A stretch of 39,977 nt of DNA from Verrucomicrobia bacterium Tous-C9LFEB (GCA_903970445.1 CAJCIP010000029.1:1-39977), one strand, 5' to 3'; shown: positions 1 through 7,701, numbered from the stretch's first letter. Translations and numbers: made by a program. Notes: generated by a model not told the origin, from the sequence alone.

Positions 1-107
1 CGCAACGCCACACCCATGCGCGATCCCACCACACTCCGGCACTTCAACTCATTCGCCAACTCCACCTCCCACAATCCATCCACGAGCCACTCATTTTGAG
101 CTGTCAT
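1..107 (-). CDS. Partial unknown gene running off the left edge
   Basis: An open frame starts at an ATG at position 107 and stays open to the window edge (about 35 codons, beginning M-T-A-Q-N-E-W-L-V-D-G-L-W). It lies directly downstream of the portal gene on the same strand, where a head protease or other head gene would be expected in a phage module, but too little is present to recognise a family. The start codon lies inside the last bases of an interspersed repeat (GGTCGAGATGACA), so the repeat may have replaced the original leader. No clear ribosome binding site is visible. It could be a chance open frame. Confidence 0.3.
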   Translation of the reverse strand, partial: MTAQNEWLVDGLWEVELANELKCRSVVGSRMGVAL

Positions 108-147
108 CTCGACCGAAGGCGCTTAGCGCCGCAGTGGAGAGACCCCC
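102..147 (-). repeat. Interspersed GTCTCTCC-type repeat, copy 1
   Basis: Read on the minus strand this begins GGGGGTCTCTCCACTGCG and ends CTTCGGTCGAGATGACAG, with the inner palindrome GGCGCTAAGCGCC between. The same flanks with a different inner palindrome occur near 6534 and 26507. It sits between the portal gene and the next minus-strand frame. Confidence 0.75.
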
Positions 148-185
148 GTATTTGCGGTCGCAAGCGCGGCTACCCGTCATCGCCG

Positions 186-1457
186 CTAATCACGCATCAC
201 TTGCTCCGGCAGCCCCCGCATCGCCCGCACCTCATCCACCGTCAACACACCCGCCGCCAACAGCTTTACCTGCATGTCCACTTCAGCAGACGTGTCTTTG
301 CTCTCGAGATCGCTCCACACAAACCGCAGATCGCTCCAGCCCAGCTTCTTCGCGATCACATCGCGCGTGATGTGCTCTGCCAACAGCTTCGCCAGCGGCA
401 CAATCGCGTTTTGAAACGCCTCCTGCGCCAGCTCTTCGGCTGTAGACCGATTCACATCGTGCGATACACCCAGCATCATCGCCGGCAGATCGAACGCGTT
501 CGCAATCATGCTCAACAGAAACTCCTGCCATCCAAGGCGAAGCTCAGCATCTGTTCCCGCGGCCAGGCGCAGCACCTGCGGCTGCTCTTCTGTGCTCAAC
601 ACCGGTACATTGCCTGAGCCCTCGATCTCCTCCTGCCACCATCGCGTCAATCGCTCCTGCTGCTCGGGAGTTCTGTCCTTCATCCACAGCGCATACTGCG
701 TCACACCATTGCTTGCCATGCGTCCTGCGTAGCGATGCGCCTGCAGAAACTGAGTCACCGATTCGAACGCGACTTCCAGCTTCCCCAGCCCAAAGACGGA
801 ATAGGTTCGCGGATTGAGCCGCAGATACATCAGCTCATCATCCAGCAGCGGAGTTATAGCGTTCTGTCCAACGCGTCCTGTCACCTGCCCAAATCGCGGC
901 GCATCCGCATCACCGCTCCACTCCGCATTCACCTGGATCGAAGCCCCATCCACCGGCCACAAGCGCAGCGGCTCACCCGCGGAAGCTCCGCTCTCCATCT
1001 CCACCGCGCCGCACCCAATCACCAGCAGATCCTCAATCACCTGTTCAATCAACGTGCGAAAGCTATCCACGCCATTCGGCTCTTCCAGCGCCGCCGTCAA
1101 CGCAGCAGCACGCTTCGCGATGGGTGCCCCGTTCATGACAGCTCCACCGTCATGAGCGGGAGTGCGGTGATCTCCCTCAGCGACACCGGCCTTCGCCTCA
1201 ATGCGCCAATCCATGCAAGCGATCCTGTCCTTGATGCAGTTGATCGCTCGCCGCGCTACCGGCGTCTCCGCAAACCGCCGCAGGTTCGCGGCAGTCGGCT
1301 TTGGCAACACACCCACAGGCCGCGCACCTTGATACGGACTCAGCAGCCCGAACATGCCGGATGACATCACCGACGTTTTGCGTTCTCCTTGCCCCGCTTT
1401 CGCCTCCACCTTCACCACTCGGCTCCAAACCTCACGCGCCACCGCACCCAATCCCAC
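186..1457 (-). CDS. Phage portal protein
   Basis: This protein of about 423 residues resembles HK97-type phage portal proteins, which form the dodecameric ring at one capsid vertex through which DNA is packaged. Typical portal features are visible: an N-terminal segment with A-R-R-A-I-N-C-I-K-D, a middle region E-D-L-L-V-I-G-C-G-A-V-E-M-E, and a C-terminal helical part (L-S-M-I-A-N-A-F-D-L-P-A-M-M-L-G, then A-E-E-L-A-Q-E-A-F). It belongs with the terminase gene upstream on the same strand. The open frame extends to a TTG at 1469, but a GGAGGTGA motif overlaps that codon and places the likely start at the GTG at 1457. The gene is intact. It is separated from terL by four cargo-like genes, which is unusual for a phage head module. 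Confidence 0.85.
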   Translation of the reverse strand: MGLGAVAREVWSRVVKVEAKAGQGERKTSVMSSGMFGLLSPYQGARPVGVLPKPTAANLRRFAETPVARRAINCIKDRIACMDWRIEAKAGVAEGDHRTPAHDGGAVMNGAPIAKRAAALTAALEEPNGVDSFRTLIEQVIEDLLVIGCGAVEMESGASAGEPLRLWPVDGASIQVNAEWSGDADAPRFGQVTGRVGQNAITPLLDDELMYLRLNPRTYSVFGLGKLEVAFESVTQFLQAHRYAGRMASNGVTQYALWMKDRTPEQQERLTRWWQEEIEGSGNVPVLSTEEQPQVLRLAAGTDAELRLGWQEFLLSMIANAFDLPAMMLGVSHDVNRSTAEELAQEAFQNAIVPLAKLLAEHITRDVIAKKLGWSDLRFVWSDLESKDTSAEVDMQVKLLAAGVLTVDEVRAMRGLPEQVMRD

Positions 1458-1500
1458 ACTCACCTCCAAAACAAAAGGCGCAGCCGAAGTCGGCCACGCC

Positions 1501-1539
1501 TAAAAGCAAAACGCCCCGCTGATTACTCAACGAGGCGTC
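1501..1539 (-). terminator. Rho-independent terminator-like hairpin
   Basis: On the minus strand GACGCCtCG pairs with CGgGGCGTT across a loop of about 12 bases and is followed by a T-rich tract (TTTTGCTTTT). It lies between the 41-residue membrane protein gene and the portal gene and could end the cargo transcript. Confidence 0.5.
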
Positions 1540-1573
1540 ACGTCACACAAGCCCGATTTACTGGAACCTGATC

Positions 1574-1699
1574 TTACTTCTGGTCCACGCAGCTGGCCTT
1601 TTCTTCGGGATGAGCCGCGAGATACTTCGCTTTGTCGTAGAAACCGAAAGCGACCATTCCTGCGCAAATGACTCCAAACGCTGTCAATGGCAACCACAT
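1574..1699 (-). CDS. 41-residue predicted membrane protein
   Basis: A very small protein starting M-W-L-P-L-T-A-F with one hydrophobic helix (about residues 3-20) followed by a short polar tail containing one cysteine near the end. I do not recognise a family. The start is well supported: AAGGAG lies six bases before the ATG at 1699. The stop codon of the preceding gene is two bases upstream, so the two are almost certainly co-transcribed and probably translationally coupled. The larger open frame reaching 1777 has no comparable ribosome site. A size and position like this could fit a holin-like or accessory membrane peptide, but nothing in the sequence proves that. Confidence 0.55.
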   Translation of the reverse strand: MWLPLTAFGVICAGMVAFGFYDKAKYLAAHPEEKASCVDQK

Positions 1700-1701
1700 A
1701 A

Positions 1702-1905
1702 TTATCTCCTTTCGATTTCTACACCCAGAATCATCAACAAAATGCCCGCAATGCCAAAACCGATAATGGTGAGCCAATGATGTACATCGGGGCGTTGTTC
1801 ACGTCGTACATATTCTAACAAGACGTCGAGTGGCACAAAGACGAGAATCAGCACCCCAAGTTCTCGTATTGACTCACCCCAAAGCTCATATCGCGGTTTT
1901 GCCAT
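1702..1905 (-). CDS. 67-residue predicted membrane protein
   Basis: A small protein with two hydrophobic segments (roughly residues 15-30 and 45-60) and charged ends, consistent with a two-pass inner membrane protein. No family was recognised. AGGAG lies six bases before the ATG at 1905. It begins 15 bases after the DUF3037 gene and ends two bases before the 41-residue membrane protein gene, so the group looks like one operon. It could be cargo of the HipA-like/DUF3037 pair or an unrelated phage-encoded membrane protein. Confidence 0.6.
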   Translation of the reverse strand: MAKPRYELWGESIRELGVLILVFVPLDVLLEYVRREQRPDVHHWLTIIGFGIAGILLMILGVEIERR

Positions 1906-1919
1906 GCATCGCTCCTGAC

Positions 1920-2735
1920 CTAAACTCTCAACTCCCGCCGCGCCGTCTCCGCCAGCCTGCCGAGATCCGTGACCGTCAACACCCGAAGCCCGGCACTCTC
2001 CATTGTGCGCACGCCAAAGCCATACTGCTCCGCGTCACTCACCTTATTCAAGGACTCCACAACCGCAGTCAGTTCCAGTTCGGTCTGCTCCGCTCGCTGC
2101 ACACCTGCACGCAAGCTCTCCGCCGAATAAGCCAGCCCCTTCGCCGCCTCTGCGTCGTTCTCCAGCGAGACCGCGTGAAACAACCGCACTCTCCCATTGC
2201 GATAGCCGCAATCGATCTTCAGCGGATCGCCGGCCTGCGTATACTGCGCCGCGGGAATGCGCTTCCGCATCAGCCGCCACACGCCCGCGCGCTCAAACTC
2301 GTCTCGCATCGCCGACACAAGCGCCGCACGTCCGCTCTGCTTCTTCCGCGACGCTGGCGCTTTCAGCGGTTCCACATACATCCGCATCAGTGAGTCCAAC
2401 TCCGCAGGCAAACTCTCTGCGAGCGTTCCCCGCATCTCCGTCATCTGCAAGCTGTTGGATAAGGTGTCTTCCAGCACCTGCAGCATCGGCTTCGTGTCTG
2501 GTCGCTGGGCCGCGCTCAAGCGCTCGTTCATCTCCGCCTCGAACGACTCGAGCAGTTCCACATCGACATCCGCATCCATGCAGCGCACGCGGCTCCAGTC
2601 GCGCGTGAAGCGCACCACCGGCTGGTGCGCCGCGCCCGCCTCGCGCACCAGGACGCCGATGTTCGCGAATTCGCCCTTCACCGGATCCGGTACATACCGT
2701 ATCAGCGAGAACTCGCACTCAACACGTTTCTCCAT
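1920..2735 (-). CDS. DUF3037 family protein
   Basis: The N-terminus (C-E-F-S-L-I-R-Y-V-P-D, then G-E-F-A-N-I-G-V-L-V) is typical of DUF3037 proteins. Its biochemical role is unknown to me. From family knowledge, DUF3037 genes are often found beside genes for HipA-like kinases, and that is the arrangement here, with the kinase gene 144 bases upstream on the same strand. Partner or antitoxin activity is an inference from that pairing. A GTG at 2738 immediately precedes the ATG at 2735; AGGGGA upstream fits the ATG slightly better. Length (about 271 residues) is normal and no frame damage is seen. The GC-rich 144-base spacer carries degenerate charged repeats and no convincing gene. Confidence 0.75.
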   Translation of the reverse strand: MEKRVECEFSLIRYVPDPVKGEFANIGVLVREAGAAHQPVVRFTRDWSRVRCMDADVDVELLESFEAEMNERLSAAQRPDTKPMLQVLEDTLSNSLQMTEMRGTLAESLPAELDSLMRMYVEPLKAPASRKKQSGRAALVSAMRDEFERAGVWRLMRKRIPAAQYTQAGDPLKIDCGYRNGRVRLFHAVSLENDAEAAKGLAYSAESLRAGVQRAEQTELELTAVVESLNKVSDAEQYGFGVRTMESAGLRVLTVTDLGRLAETARRELRV

Positions 2736-2879
2736 CACCGTCCCCTGAACTCAACGCTTCGGCAAAGCGCCGTCGCGTCCTCTGCGTTCCCATGACGCTC
2801 CAACCAGAGCCACCACTTCCGTGGCGAACCGCTGCGCTCTTTGCGTTCTTCGCGTTCGTCTTTCAGCCGCCACCGAACT

Positions 2880-3746
2880 CTACATGACCAGCCGCGTCCC
2901 CTGTCCAAGCTCACCAAACGCTCGAGGCACAACAACGCTCTTCACAGCACCCCAGTTCGGAAACGGTTCCCGGCTCGACTCACGAAAGGCCGTAATCAAG
3001 CTCCGCACCTTGCTTCTTCGCACCAGCAGCATCTCCATCAACCGCTCGATCACGCGCACATCACCGCCGTACCATTCAGGAGGAACGGCCTCGGCAATCT
3101 TCCAAAGGCTATCCGCAGGAAATTCCTCCACGCGGCTCAGCCACGGCTCAAAACTTTCCCATCCACGAACCCGCGAGTACACCAGGTTCCGCGGAAACAC
3201 GCCACGCAGCGCAACGTCTGGAAACGTCCACTCTCCCGCGTTGAAGCAGAACCCCTGATCGATAAACACCGCGCGATACTTGCGCTCACGAGGCTTACGC
3301 TCATACACGGCCTGTCGCCCATTGCAGTTGCCCGTCCACTTATCGACAGCCAGCATGCCCGCAAACTCAGCGAAATTCCGCACCTCTTCCAGCTGTGGCT
3401 CCGGCAGGTAATCAACCACCTGCCCCGGCATCAGTCCACCGACAAAACGGCTACCGAACTGCAAGCCCGCTGCGCATCGCTCGCGCACGCCACGGCCACG
3501 ATCCACCAGCATCTCTGGGGTGTTCTCTACCAGCCACGGACTCACGACAACCACATCAGTCTTCGGCGTGGTCATCCCTACCGCTTCTGCAATCCGCGAT
3601 GCGATCAGCTCGTTCGCCAGCACACGGAGGTCCTGCGGATTGTTCTGAAACTTCACAACCCAAAGGTTGCCATCATCGCCAAGCATCAACTGGCTCTGCG
3701 CTCCACCGCGCATCCGCCGAATCGCCTGCACCGCTTGAACAGCCAC
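2880..3746 (-). CDS. HipA-like kinase (HipA_2 type)
   Basis: This 288-residue protein matches the short HipA-like kinase family that lacks the N-subdomain of classical HipA. Visible kinase features are a possible ATP-binding lysine in V-V-K-F (K32), the catalytic-loop-like V-D-K-W-T-G-N (D135, N140) and a metal-binding F-I-D-Q-G (D163). Classical HipA phosphorylates glutamyl-tRNA synthetase and halts translation; the target of this short form cannot be read from sequence. Translation probably starts at GTG 3746 with GAGAGG five bases upstream. It is followed by DUF3037, its usual partner, and lies between terminase and portal genes, suggesting phage-carried cargo for dormancy, superinfection exclusion or defence (inference). 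Confidence 0.75.
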   Translation of the reverse strand: MAVQAVQAIRRMRGGAQSQLMLGDDGNLWVVKFQNNPQDLRVLANELIASRIAEAVGMTTPKTDVVVVSPWLVENTPEMLVDRGRGVRERCAAGLQFGSRFVGGLMPGQVVDYLPEPQLEEVRNFAEFAGMLAVDKWTGNCNGRQAVYERKPRERKYRAVFIDQGFCFNAGEWTFPDVALRGVFPRNLVYSRVRGWESFEPWLSRVEEFPADSLWKIAEAVPPEWYGGDVRVIERLMEMLLVRRSKVRSLITAFRESSREPFPNWGAVKSVVVPRAFGELGQGTRLVM

Positions 3747-3786
3747 AACTACCTCTCACCGAGCAAGATATCAGTCTGCGTGACGA

Positions 3787-3814
3787 GCTTGTAGCTCTTA
3801 GCTTCTGGCTTCTA
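3787..3814. repeat. Degenerate heptanucleotide repeat, four units
   Basis: Four 7-base units follow each other: GCTTGTA, GCTCTTA, GCTTCTG, GCTTCTA. They lie in the 97-base gap between the terminase gene and the HipA-like gene. The period equals that of the repeat upstream of greA. Confidence 0.6.
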
Positions 3815-3843
3815 ACTTTTGCGAGCGTGACCGTTCTTCCCGC

Positions 3844-5346
3844 TCATGGAGCGATAAGGATCATCTGGGCGATGGCCATGCTCATGACCAAGTCGTCGTG
3901 GGCACCGGGGGATGCGGCAGAGCGGCCATCGGTGTTGATGAACGTGCGGCATTCTCCTAAGAAGCGTCGGCTCATAAAGCGTTCGGGTTCTTCGGTCAGC
4001 AGTAAGCCGAGGCGCGCGATCATTTCTGGTTTCGATACGGTTGAGGTGAGCCAGCCGGGAATGTTTCGCTGACGGAAGATGTTTTCGTAGCGCTCGCGTG
4101 TTTCGAGATAGGCGAGCACCGCCGGGCCCATGTTGTTGCGCTCGACGACAATGAGCGCGTTGTTGTATTCGCGGGCGAGGCTCGCGGCCTGCGCCGATGT
4201 TTCGGCAGGCGTGAGCCTTTCCTGAAGTTCGGCGCACTGCATTCCTGTAGCCCTGTCGATTACCTGGAGGGCGGTGAAGTCTCCGTTTGAGCCGCCTCCT
4301 GCCGGGTCGACGGCGACGATGTAGTATCTGCCCTGCGCCGGCGGCAGCCATTGCAGGAGCGATCCGCCGAGCCGGCTAGAGAGCGGTGGTGGAAGGTGCA
4401 TCATGCGATGTTCCACTGCGTCGACATCGAAGCAGCAGGAGCCGGTGGCACGGAAGCAGGTTTGCGGGTCTTCGGCGAATTCCTGCTGGCGCAAGCCGCG
4501 AAAGTTTTGTTCGAGGCTGCGGCGAAAACCAATCTGCTTTGTGCTGAGGCCATGCTGCTTGATGAGTTGCTGTTCTTCGTCGGTGAGAGTGCTCTTCACG
4601 ACTGGCGCAGCGGTGTATCCGGGCTCCATCCACCATGGGAAGAAGTGACGAGTGAGCAGTGGGTCTTCGATTATGTTCACTCGCTCCTCCGAGCTTTCTT
4701 TAGCGTGGGAAGCGTGCTCGATTCCGTTTGACCATTCTTCATAGAACGCACCGTAGGCACCGTTGGGCGTGCTTTCCAAGACAAGTTCACCTTGCGGCGC
4801 CAATGCGGCGCGCAGTCCAGCAAGCGTTGCCGAGGCGTCTCCGGTCCAGCGGCCAAGTTCGCTGCAGTGCAGGTGTTGAATACTGAGGCCACGACCTGCG
4901 TTGGTGTCGGCGGCGCTCCATGCGCGGAACTCGCTGCCGAGAAGCGGGAAGACCATTTGGCCGACGTTGGCGCGGCTGCGAACTAATGGGCCTTCGCGCA
5001 AATCCTGCGGAAGGTATTGCCACATGCGCTCGACGATGGAGTAGATGGCTTCGGCGGCGGTTCGTGTTTGTGCGACGAGGACGGTGAGTATTCCCGGTGT
5101 GGTGATGGTGCGCAGGAAGAACTGGCCCGCGACCCACGTTGTCATGCCCATCTGGCGGGCTTTCAAAACGATATTGCGTTGGCTACGATTCGCTTCGTAA
5201 GAACGTTGTACTGCGTTGGCGTTGAGTGGAACGATGCGGCCTGTTTTGTCCTGCACCCGCAGCCATTCATTTGCGAGAGTTATGCCGAAGTCCTTTTCGG
5301 TTGAAAGTCGCTTGCCTAACGAAACGAGCGAGCGTAGATCGTCCAC
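3844..5346 (-). CDS. Phage terminase large subunit
   Basis: This 500-residue protein is the ATP-driven motor and nuclease that packages phage DNA through the portal. A Walker-A-like segment (L-K-A-R-Q-M-G-M-T-T) lies near residue 63, and an H-L-H-C-S-E-L segment fits Walker B plus the catalytic glutamate. The C-terminal RNase H-like nuclease is supported by acidic residues in V-A-V-D-P-A-G-G-G, V-V-E-R-N-N and H-D-D-L-V. The start is GTG 5346, with GAGG seven bases upstream and the small upstream gene ending ten bases earlier. Order and strand agree with a phage packaging module leading to the portal gene, apart from the inserted cargo. The frame is intact. Confidence 0.88.
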   Translation of the reverse strand: MDDLRSLVSLGKRLSTEKDFGITLANEWLRVQDKTGRIVPLNANAVQRSYEANRSQRNIVLKARQMGMTTWVAGQFFLRTITTPGILTVLVAQTRTAAEAIYSIVERMWQYLPQDLREGPLVRSRANVGQMVFPLLGSEFRAWSAADTNAGRGLSIQHLHCSELGRWTGDASATLAGLRAALAPQGELVLESTPNGAYGAFYEEWSNGIEHASHAKESSEERVNIIEDPLLTRHFFPWWMEPGYTAAPVVKSTLTDEEQQLIKQHGLSTKQIGFRRSLEQNFRGLRQQEFAEDPQTCFRATGSCCFDVDAVEHRMMHLPPPLSSRLGGSLLQWLPPAQGRYYIVAVDPAGGGSNGDFTALQVIDRATGMQCAELQERLTPAETSAQAASLAREYNNALIVVERNNMGPAVLAYLETRERYENIFRQRNIPGWLTSTVSKPEMIARLGLLLTEEPERFMSRRFLGECRTFINTDGRSAASPGAHDDLVMSMAIAQMILIAP

Positions 5347-5355
5347 TGGTGATCC

Positions 5356-5643
5356 TCAAATGTGTGTTTGTGTTTCGCCGCCGAGCTTTTCGAGAAGCTT
5401 CTGCGCAGAGCCTTTCCTGGCGGCGAGTTTGCGCGGAGCGGGCTCCAGTAATTCGCTGGCGAGTTTTACGTGTGCGCAGCTTCCGCTGGCGGCTTCTCGA
5501 ACGAAGCCCTGCACAATGCACGGGAATGCGGCGGCGAGTTTGCGGCGCATGAACGCGCGGCACTGCGACGGGCGGAGGTTGTGGACGCTAGTTTCCTGCC
5601 GGCCTTCGCACGAGTTCTGATTGATGTCATCTTCCTGCAGCAT
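5356..5643 (-). CDS. Small protein in the terminase small-subunit position
   Basis: A basic protein of about 95 residues lies ten bases upstream of the terminase large-subunit gene on the same strand, the usual place for terS. No terS helix-turn-helix motif can be named with certainty; the central part (P-S-Q-C-R-A-F-M-R-R-K-L-A-A-A-F) could form a helix and the C-terminus is lysine/arginine rich. AAGGA six bases before the ATG at 5643 supports that start. A longer frame begins at 5703, directly against a REP element, and has no ribosome site. The terS assignment is by position only. Confidence 0.5.
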   Translation of the reverse strand: MLQEDDINQNSCEGRQETSVHNLRPSQCRAFMRRKLAAAFPCIVQGFVREAASGSCAHVKLASELLEPAPRKLAARKGSAQKLLEKLGGETQTHI

Positions 5644-5704
5644 TGTTTTCCTTTTTTTGAAAGTTGGTGACTCTGCTTTAGGCTCTGTCTTCTGCTGGAG
5701 CATT

Positions 5705-5774
5705 CCCTCAGCGGCTAAAGCCGCCCGGTGGACGCTTTATTTATGGCGGGACTGAAGTCCCGCCCCTTCAAAGC
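5705..5774 (+). repeat. REP element, copy 1
   Basis: A 70-base element starting CCCTCAGCGGCTAAAGCC and ending in the hairpin GGCGGGACT-GAA-GTCCCGCC followed by CCTTCAAAGC. The same plan is seen in the two elements that flank the RAYT transposase gene at 10327 and 10839, so this is a dispersed copy of that family. Confidence 0.8.
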
Positions 5775-5812
5775 GCAAGCTCAGGGAAGCTCTGGTCGAG
5801 CTGGAGCGAGTG

Positions 5813-5873
5813 CCCTCAGGGGCTAAAGCCCGTTATTCGGCACGGTAGTCACGGCTGAAGCCGTGACCTACCG
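5813..5873 (+). repeat. REP element, variant copy
   Basis: It begins CCCTCAGGGGCTAAAGCCCG and carries a long hairpin whose arms are GTCACGGCT and AGCCGTGAC, extended by GGTA/TACC. It keeps the CTGAAG loop of the other REP copies but with a different stem sequence, showing stem co-variation. Confidence 0.7.
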
Positions 5874-5913
5874 TTCGCTTACCTGATCAGAGATGTTCGT
5901 AGAGTCCAACGAA

Positions 5914-5946
5914 AAAGAGCGGAGACCCTGAGGTCGTCCGCTCTTT
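5914..5946 (-). terminator. Intrinsic terminator
   Basis: AAAGAGCGGA (5914-5923) pairs perfectly with TCCGCTCTTT (5937-5946) around a 13-base loop. On the minus strand the stem is followed by a T tract (CTCTTTTTCG), so it would end transcription of the upstream regulator gene before the packaging genes. Confidence 0.75.
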
Positions 5947-6003
5947 CGATTGCTTATTCAGGATACCAATCCGAGTGGAATAACTATGACAACTTTTGCA
6001 AAT

Positions 6004-7020
6004 TTATATTTGCCTTGTATTCAGCGACTTAGGCTCCGTTGCCGCAGGTTTGCCTATTGACAAGATTTTTAGCGGGTCGAGGAGCCGAACATCCAGAAAC
6101 ATCTGCGTGAGGCCATCGATCGCGTCGTTGTAGTGCCGGATGCAAGTGCGCATGATCATCCCGTACATGAGTGCGGTCTCACCATGCGGGTACTGCTGCA
6201 CCGCGATGCGCTTAATCAGCTTCTGATGTTGGGGCGGCAGGCGCTTCAGGCACGACTCCACGTCGTGGCAAAAAATGACGACGTCGTCAAAACCTTCTAC
6301 GCGGTAGTGGGTGACTTTGCCGCGGAACATTTCGCGGCCTAGCATCGATGGCACGCGGCCGGCTTCCATGGACATGACGGCGTACCTTCGCAGCATCGCT
6401 TCGGTGTACTTGCGGTAGAAAGCGAGCTCCGGTTGGAGATTTGCGGGTTGTTGCTCCAGTGGAAGGAAGATATTTGTTGAGTTGAGGGCAAAACGGGTTT
6501 CCGGATGGATACGTGGCTCGGATGCGGAATGCGGGGGTCTCTCCACTGCGTCCGCATGAAGCGCGGACTTCGGTCGAGATGACAGTGTTGAGGAAGCTGG
6601 CGTATGTGGCGGGGACGCTAGCTGCGGGTCTCTCCGCTCCGGCTTCGCCTCCGGTCGAGATGACGGATGTGGGCGGGACGGATCCTGCGCCTTTGGTCGA
6701 GATGACAGGGTTGAGGAAGCTGGCATGTGTGGCGGGGACGCTGGCTGCGGGTCTCTCCACTGCGGCTTCGCCTCCAGTCGAGATGACGGATGTGGGCGGG
6801 ACGGGCGTTGCGCCTTTGGTTGAGCGGACAGCTTCAGGGTTTGAGCTGCTCCGGCCTTGGGTCGAGATGACGGGTTTGGAGTGGTGGAGCCCCTGGCTGG
6901 TATGTCAACCGATTGGCATGGCTTTTTATCTTCGACTGCCCACACTCTCGGCAGTAGTACCAATCGCGCACTCATTACTGAACTTGCTGATTGCCGTTGA
7001 TTCCTGTTCGTTCCCGTCAT
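6004..7020 (-). CDS. Putative phage sigma-like regulator with repeat-expanded N-terminal region
   Basis: The C-terminal 160 residues or so look like a genuine protein: it contains F-Y-R-K-Y-T-E-A-M-L-R-R-Y, M-E-A-G-R-V-P-S-M-L-G, then a segment resembling the sigma-70 region 4 helix-turn-helix, with H-G-E-T-A-L-M, I-M-R-T-C-I-R-H-Y and A-I-D-G-L-T. A role in phage late-gene transcription is plausible but unproven. The ATG at 7020 overlaps the stop of the zinc-ribbon gene (ATGA), which argues for this start. However, about 110 codons in the middle are copies of the GTCTCTCC repeat and read as Pro/Ser-rich low-complexity sequence. An alternative start is the GTG at 6546, itself inside the repeat, giving about 180 residues. 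Confidence 0.5.
   Translation of the reverse strand: MTGTNRNQRQSASSVMSARLVLLPRVWAVEDKKPCQSVDIPARGSTTPNPSSRPKAGAAQTLKLSAQPKAQRPSRPHPSSRLEAKPQWRDPQPASPPHMPASSTLSSRPKAQDPSRPHPSSRPEAKPERRDPQLASPPHTPASSTLSSRPKSALHADAVERPPHSASEPRIHPETRFALNSTNIFLPLEQQPANLQPELAFYRKYTEAMLRRYAVMSMEAGRVPSMLGREMFRGKVTHYRVEGFDDVVIFCHDVESCLKRLPPQHQKLIKRIAVQQYPHGETALMYGMIMRTCIRHYNDAIDGLTQMFLDVRLLDPLKILSIGKPAATEPKSLNTRQI
6534..6860 (+). repeat. Tandem array of GTCTCTCC-type repeats
   Basis: At least three full repeat copies (6534-6585, 6626-6665, 6749-6788) plus several isolated GTCGAGATGAC tails occur here. Longer units recur with a period of 123 bases (GTCGAGATGACAG at 6573 and again at 6696). The period is a multiple of three, so reading frames on both strands stay open. 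The array lies inside or directly upstream of the sigma-like gene. Confidence 0.8.
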
Positions 7021-7217
7021 CGTCCGCCTCCCCCATACACCACTGTTCTTTTGTTCTTCGCACTCTTCGGCTTCCGTCCGCGCCGGCTGCGCAACACCGC
7101 CGGAAACTCCGACAGCCACAGCGCACATCCGCGGCAATATACGCCCGCTTCTCTGGCGCGGATCCAAAGTGTTCCGCAGCCCTCACAAACCTTCAGTTCC
7201 ACACAACGAGTTCTCAT
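7017..7217 (-). CDS. Small zinc-ribbon protein
   Basis: This 66-residue protein has two CxxC knuckles (C-E-G-C and C-R-G-C) about 15 residues apart, the pattern of a zinc ribbon, followed by a basic tail rich in arginine and lysine. DNA or RNA binding is likely, the target unknown. GGAGAG five bases before the ATG at 7217 fixes the start; the longer frame to 7265 would add an arginine-rich leader without a ribosome site. Its stop codon overlaps the possible start of the next gene by ATGA. It is the first clear gene behind a strong promoter near 7489 and is probably an early or regulatory phage gene. Confidence 0.65.
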   Translation of the reverse strand: MRTRCVELKVCEGCGTLWIRAREAGVYCRGCALWLSEFPAVLRSRRGRKPKSAKNKRTVVYGGGGR

Positions 7218-7439
7218 GGCTTCTCTCCAGATACACGTTCTCCTTCGGCGCGCTCGAGTCTTCAAAGGTCGGTAGCGGCTCGCTCGAAGTTGTTATGCAG
7301 GTCTGCCTCTGCGCGCGAGGGCACATTCGCAAACCTTGCTGATCTCATTGGGCTGGTGTGCGCGGTCTCAGCCGCGAGCGCTCGCCCGCCATTTCTCCCG
7401 ACCCTGGGTGTGGCCTCAGCGGAGCTTTACCGGCCGCCA

Positions 7440-7489
7440 ACTCCAGGTGGAGTGTTCGCTTTATATTCGCCTTTGCGGGGCGAAGTCAA
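7440..7489 (-). promoter_or_regulatory. Sigma-70-type promoter with operator-like palindrome
   Basis: On the minus strand TTGACT (7489-7484) and TATAAA (7465-7460) are separated by 18 bases. Just downstream, at the expected start of transcription, lies the palindrome ACTCCA-GG-TGGAGT (7440-7453), a natural operator position. It would drive the zinc-ribbon and sigma-like genes. The stretch 7218-7701 holds no convincing gene apart from a 28-codon frame on the minus strand. Confidence 0.6.
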
Positions 7490-7701
7490 GCGGTGATTTT
7501 GCGGCTGGTGGTGTGGGAATTTTGGGGCGCGAGGGGTGGTGGTGGTGGAGCGTGTGGAACTAGCAGATCGAGAGCAGGCGTTGGGAAAACACACATCTGA
7601 ACCGGGACGCAGGTTAGGAGATTAGAGAACGGACGAGAAGCCGACTTAGCAGGACTAGTCCGCTTCGTCGATAATGCCTACGTTGACTGTCGGGGTGAAT
7701 C

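Noticed and set aside
7245..7350. A 28-codon minus-strand frame before the zinc-ribbon gene
   Set aside because: It lies behind the promoter but has no ribosome site and no recognisable content; it could be a leader peptide but evidence is lacking.
6513..7496. A 327-codon plus-strand frame across the repeat array
   Set aside because: Its first part is translated repeat (V-E-M-T-x repeated) and its second part is antisense to the zinc-ribbon gene. The frame is open because the repeat period is a multiple of three.
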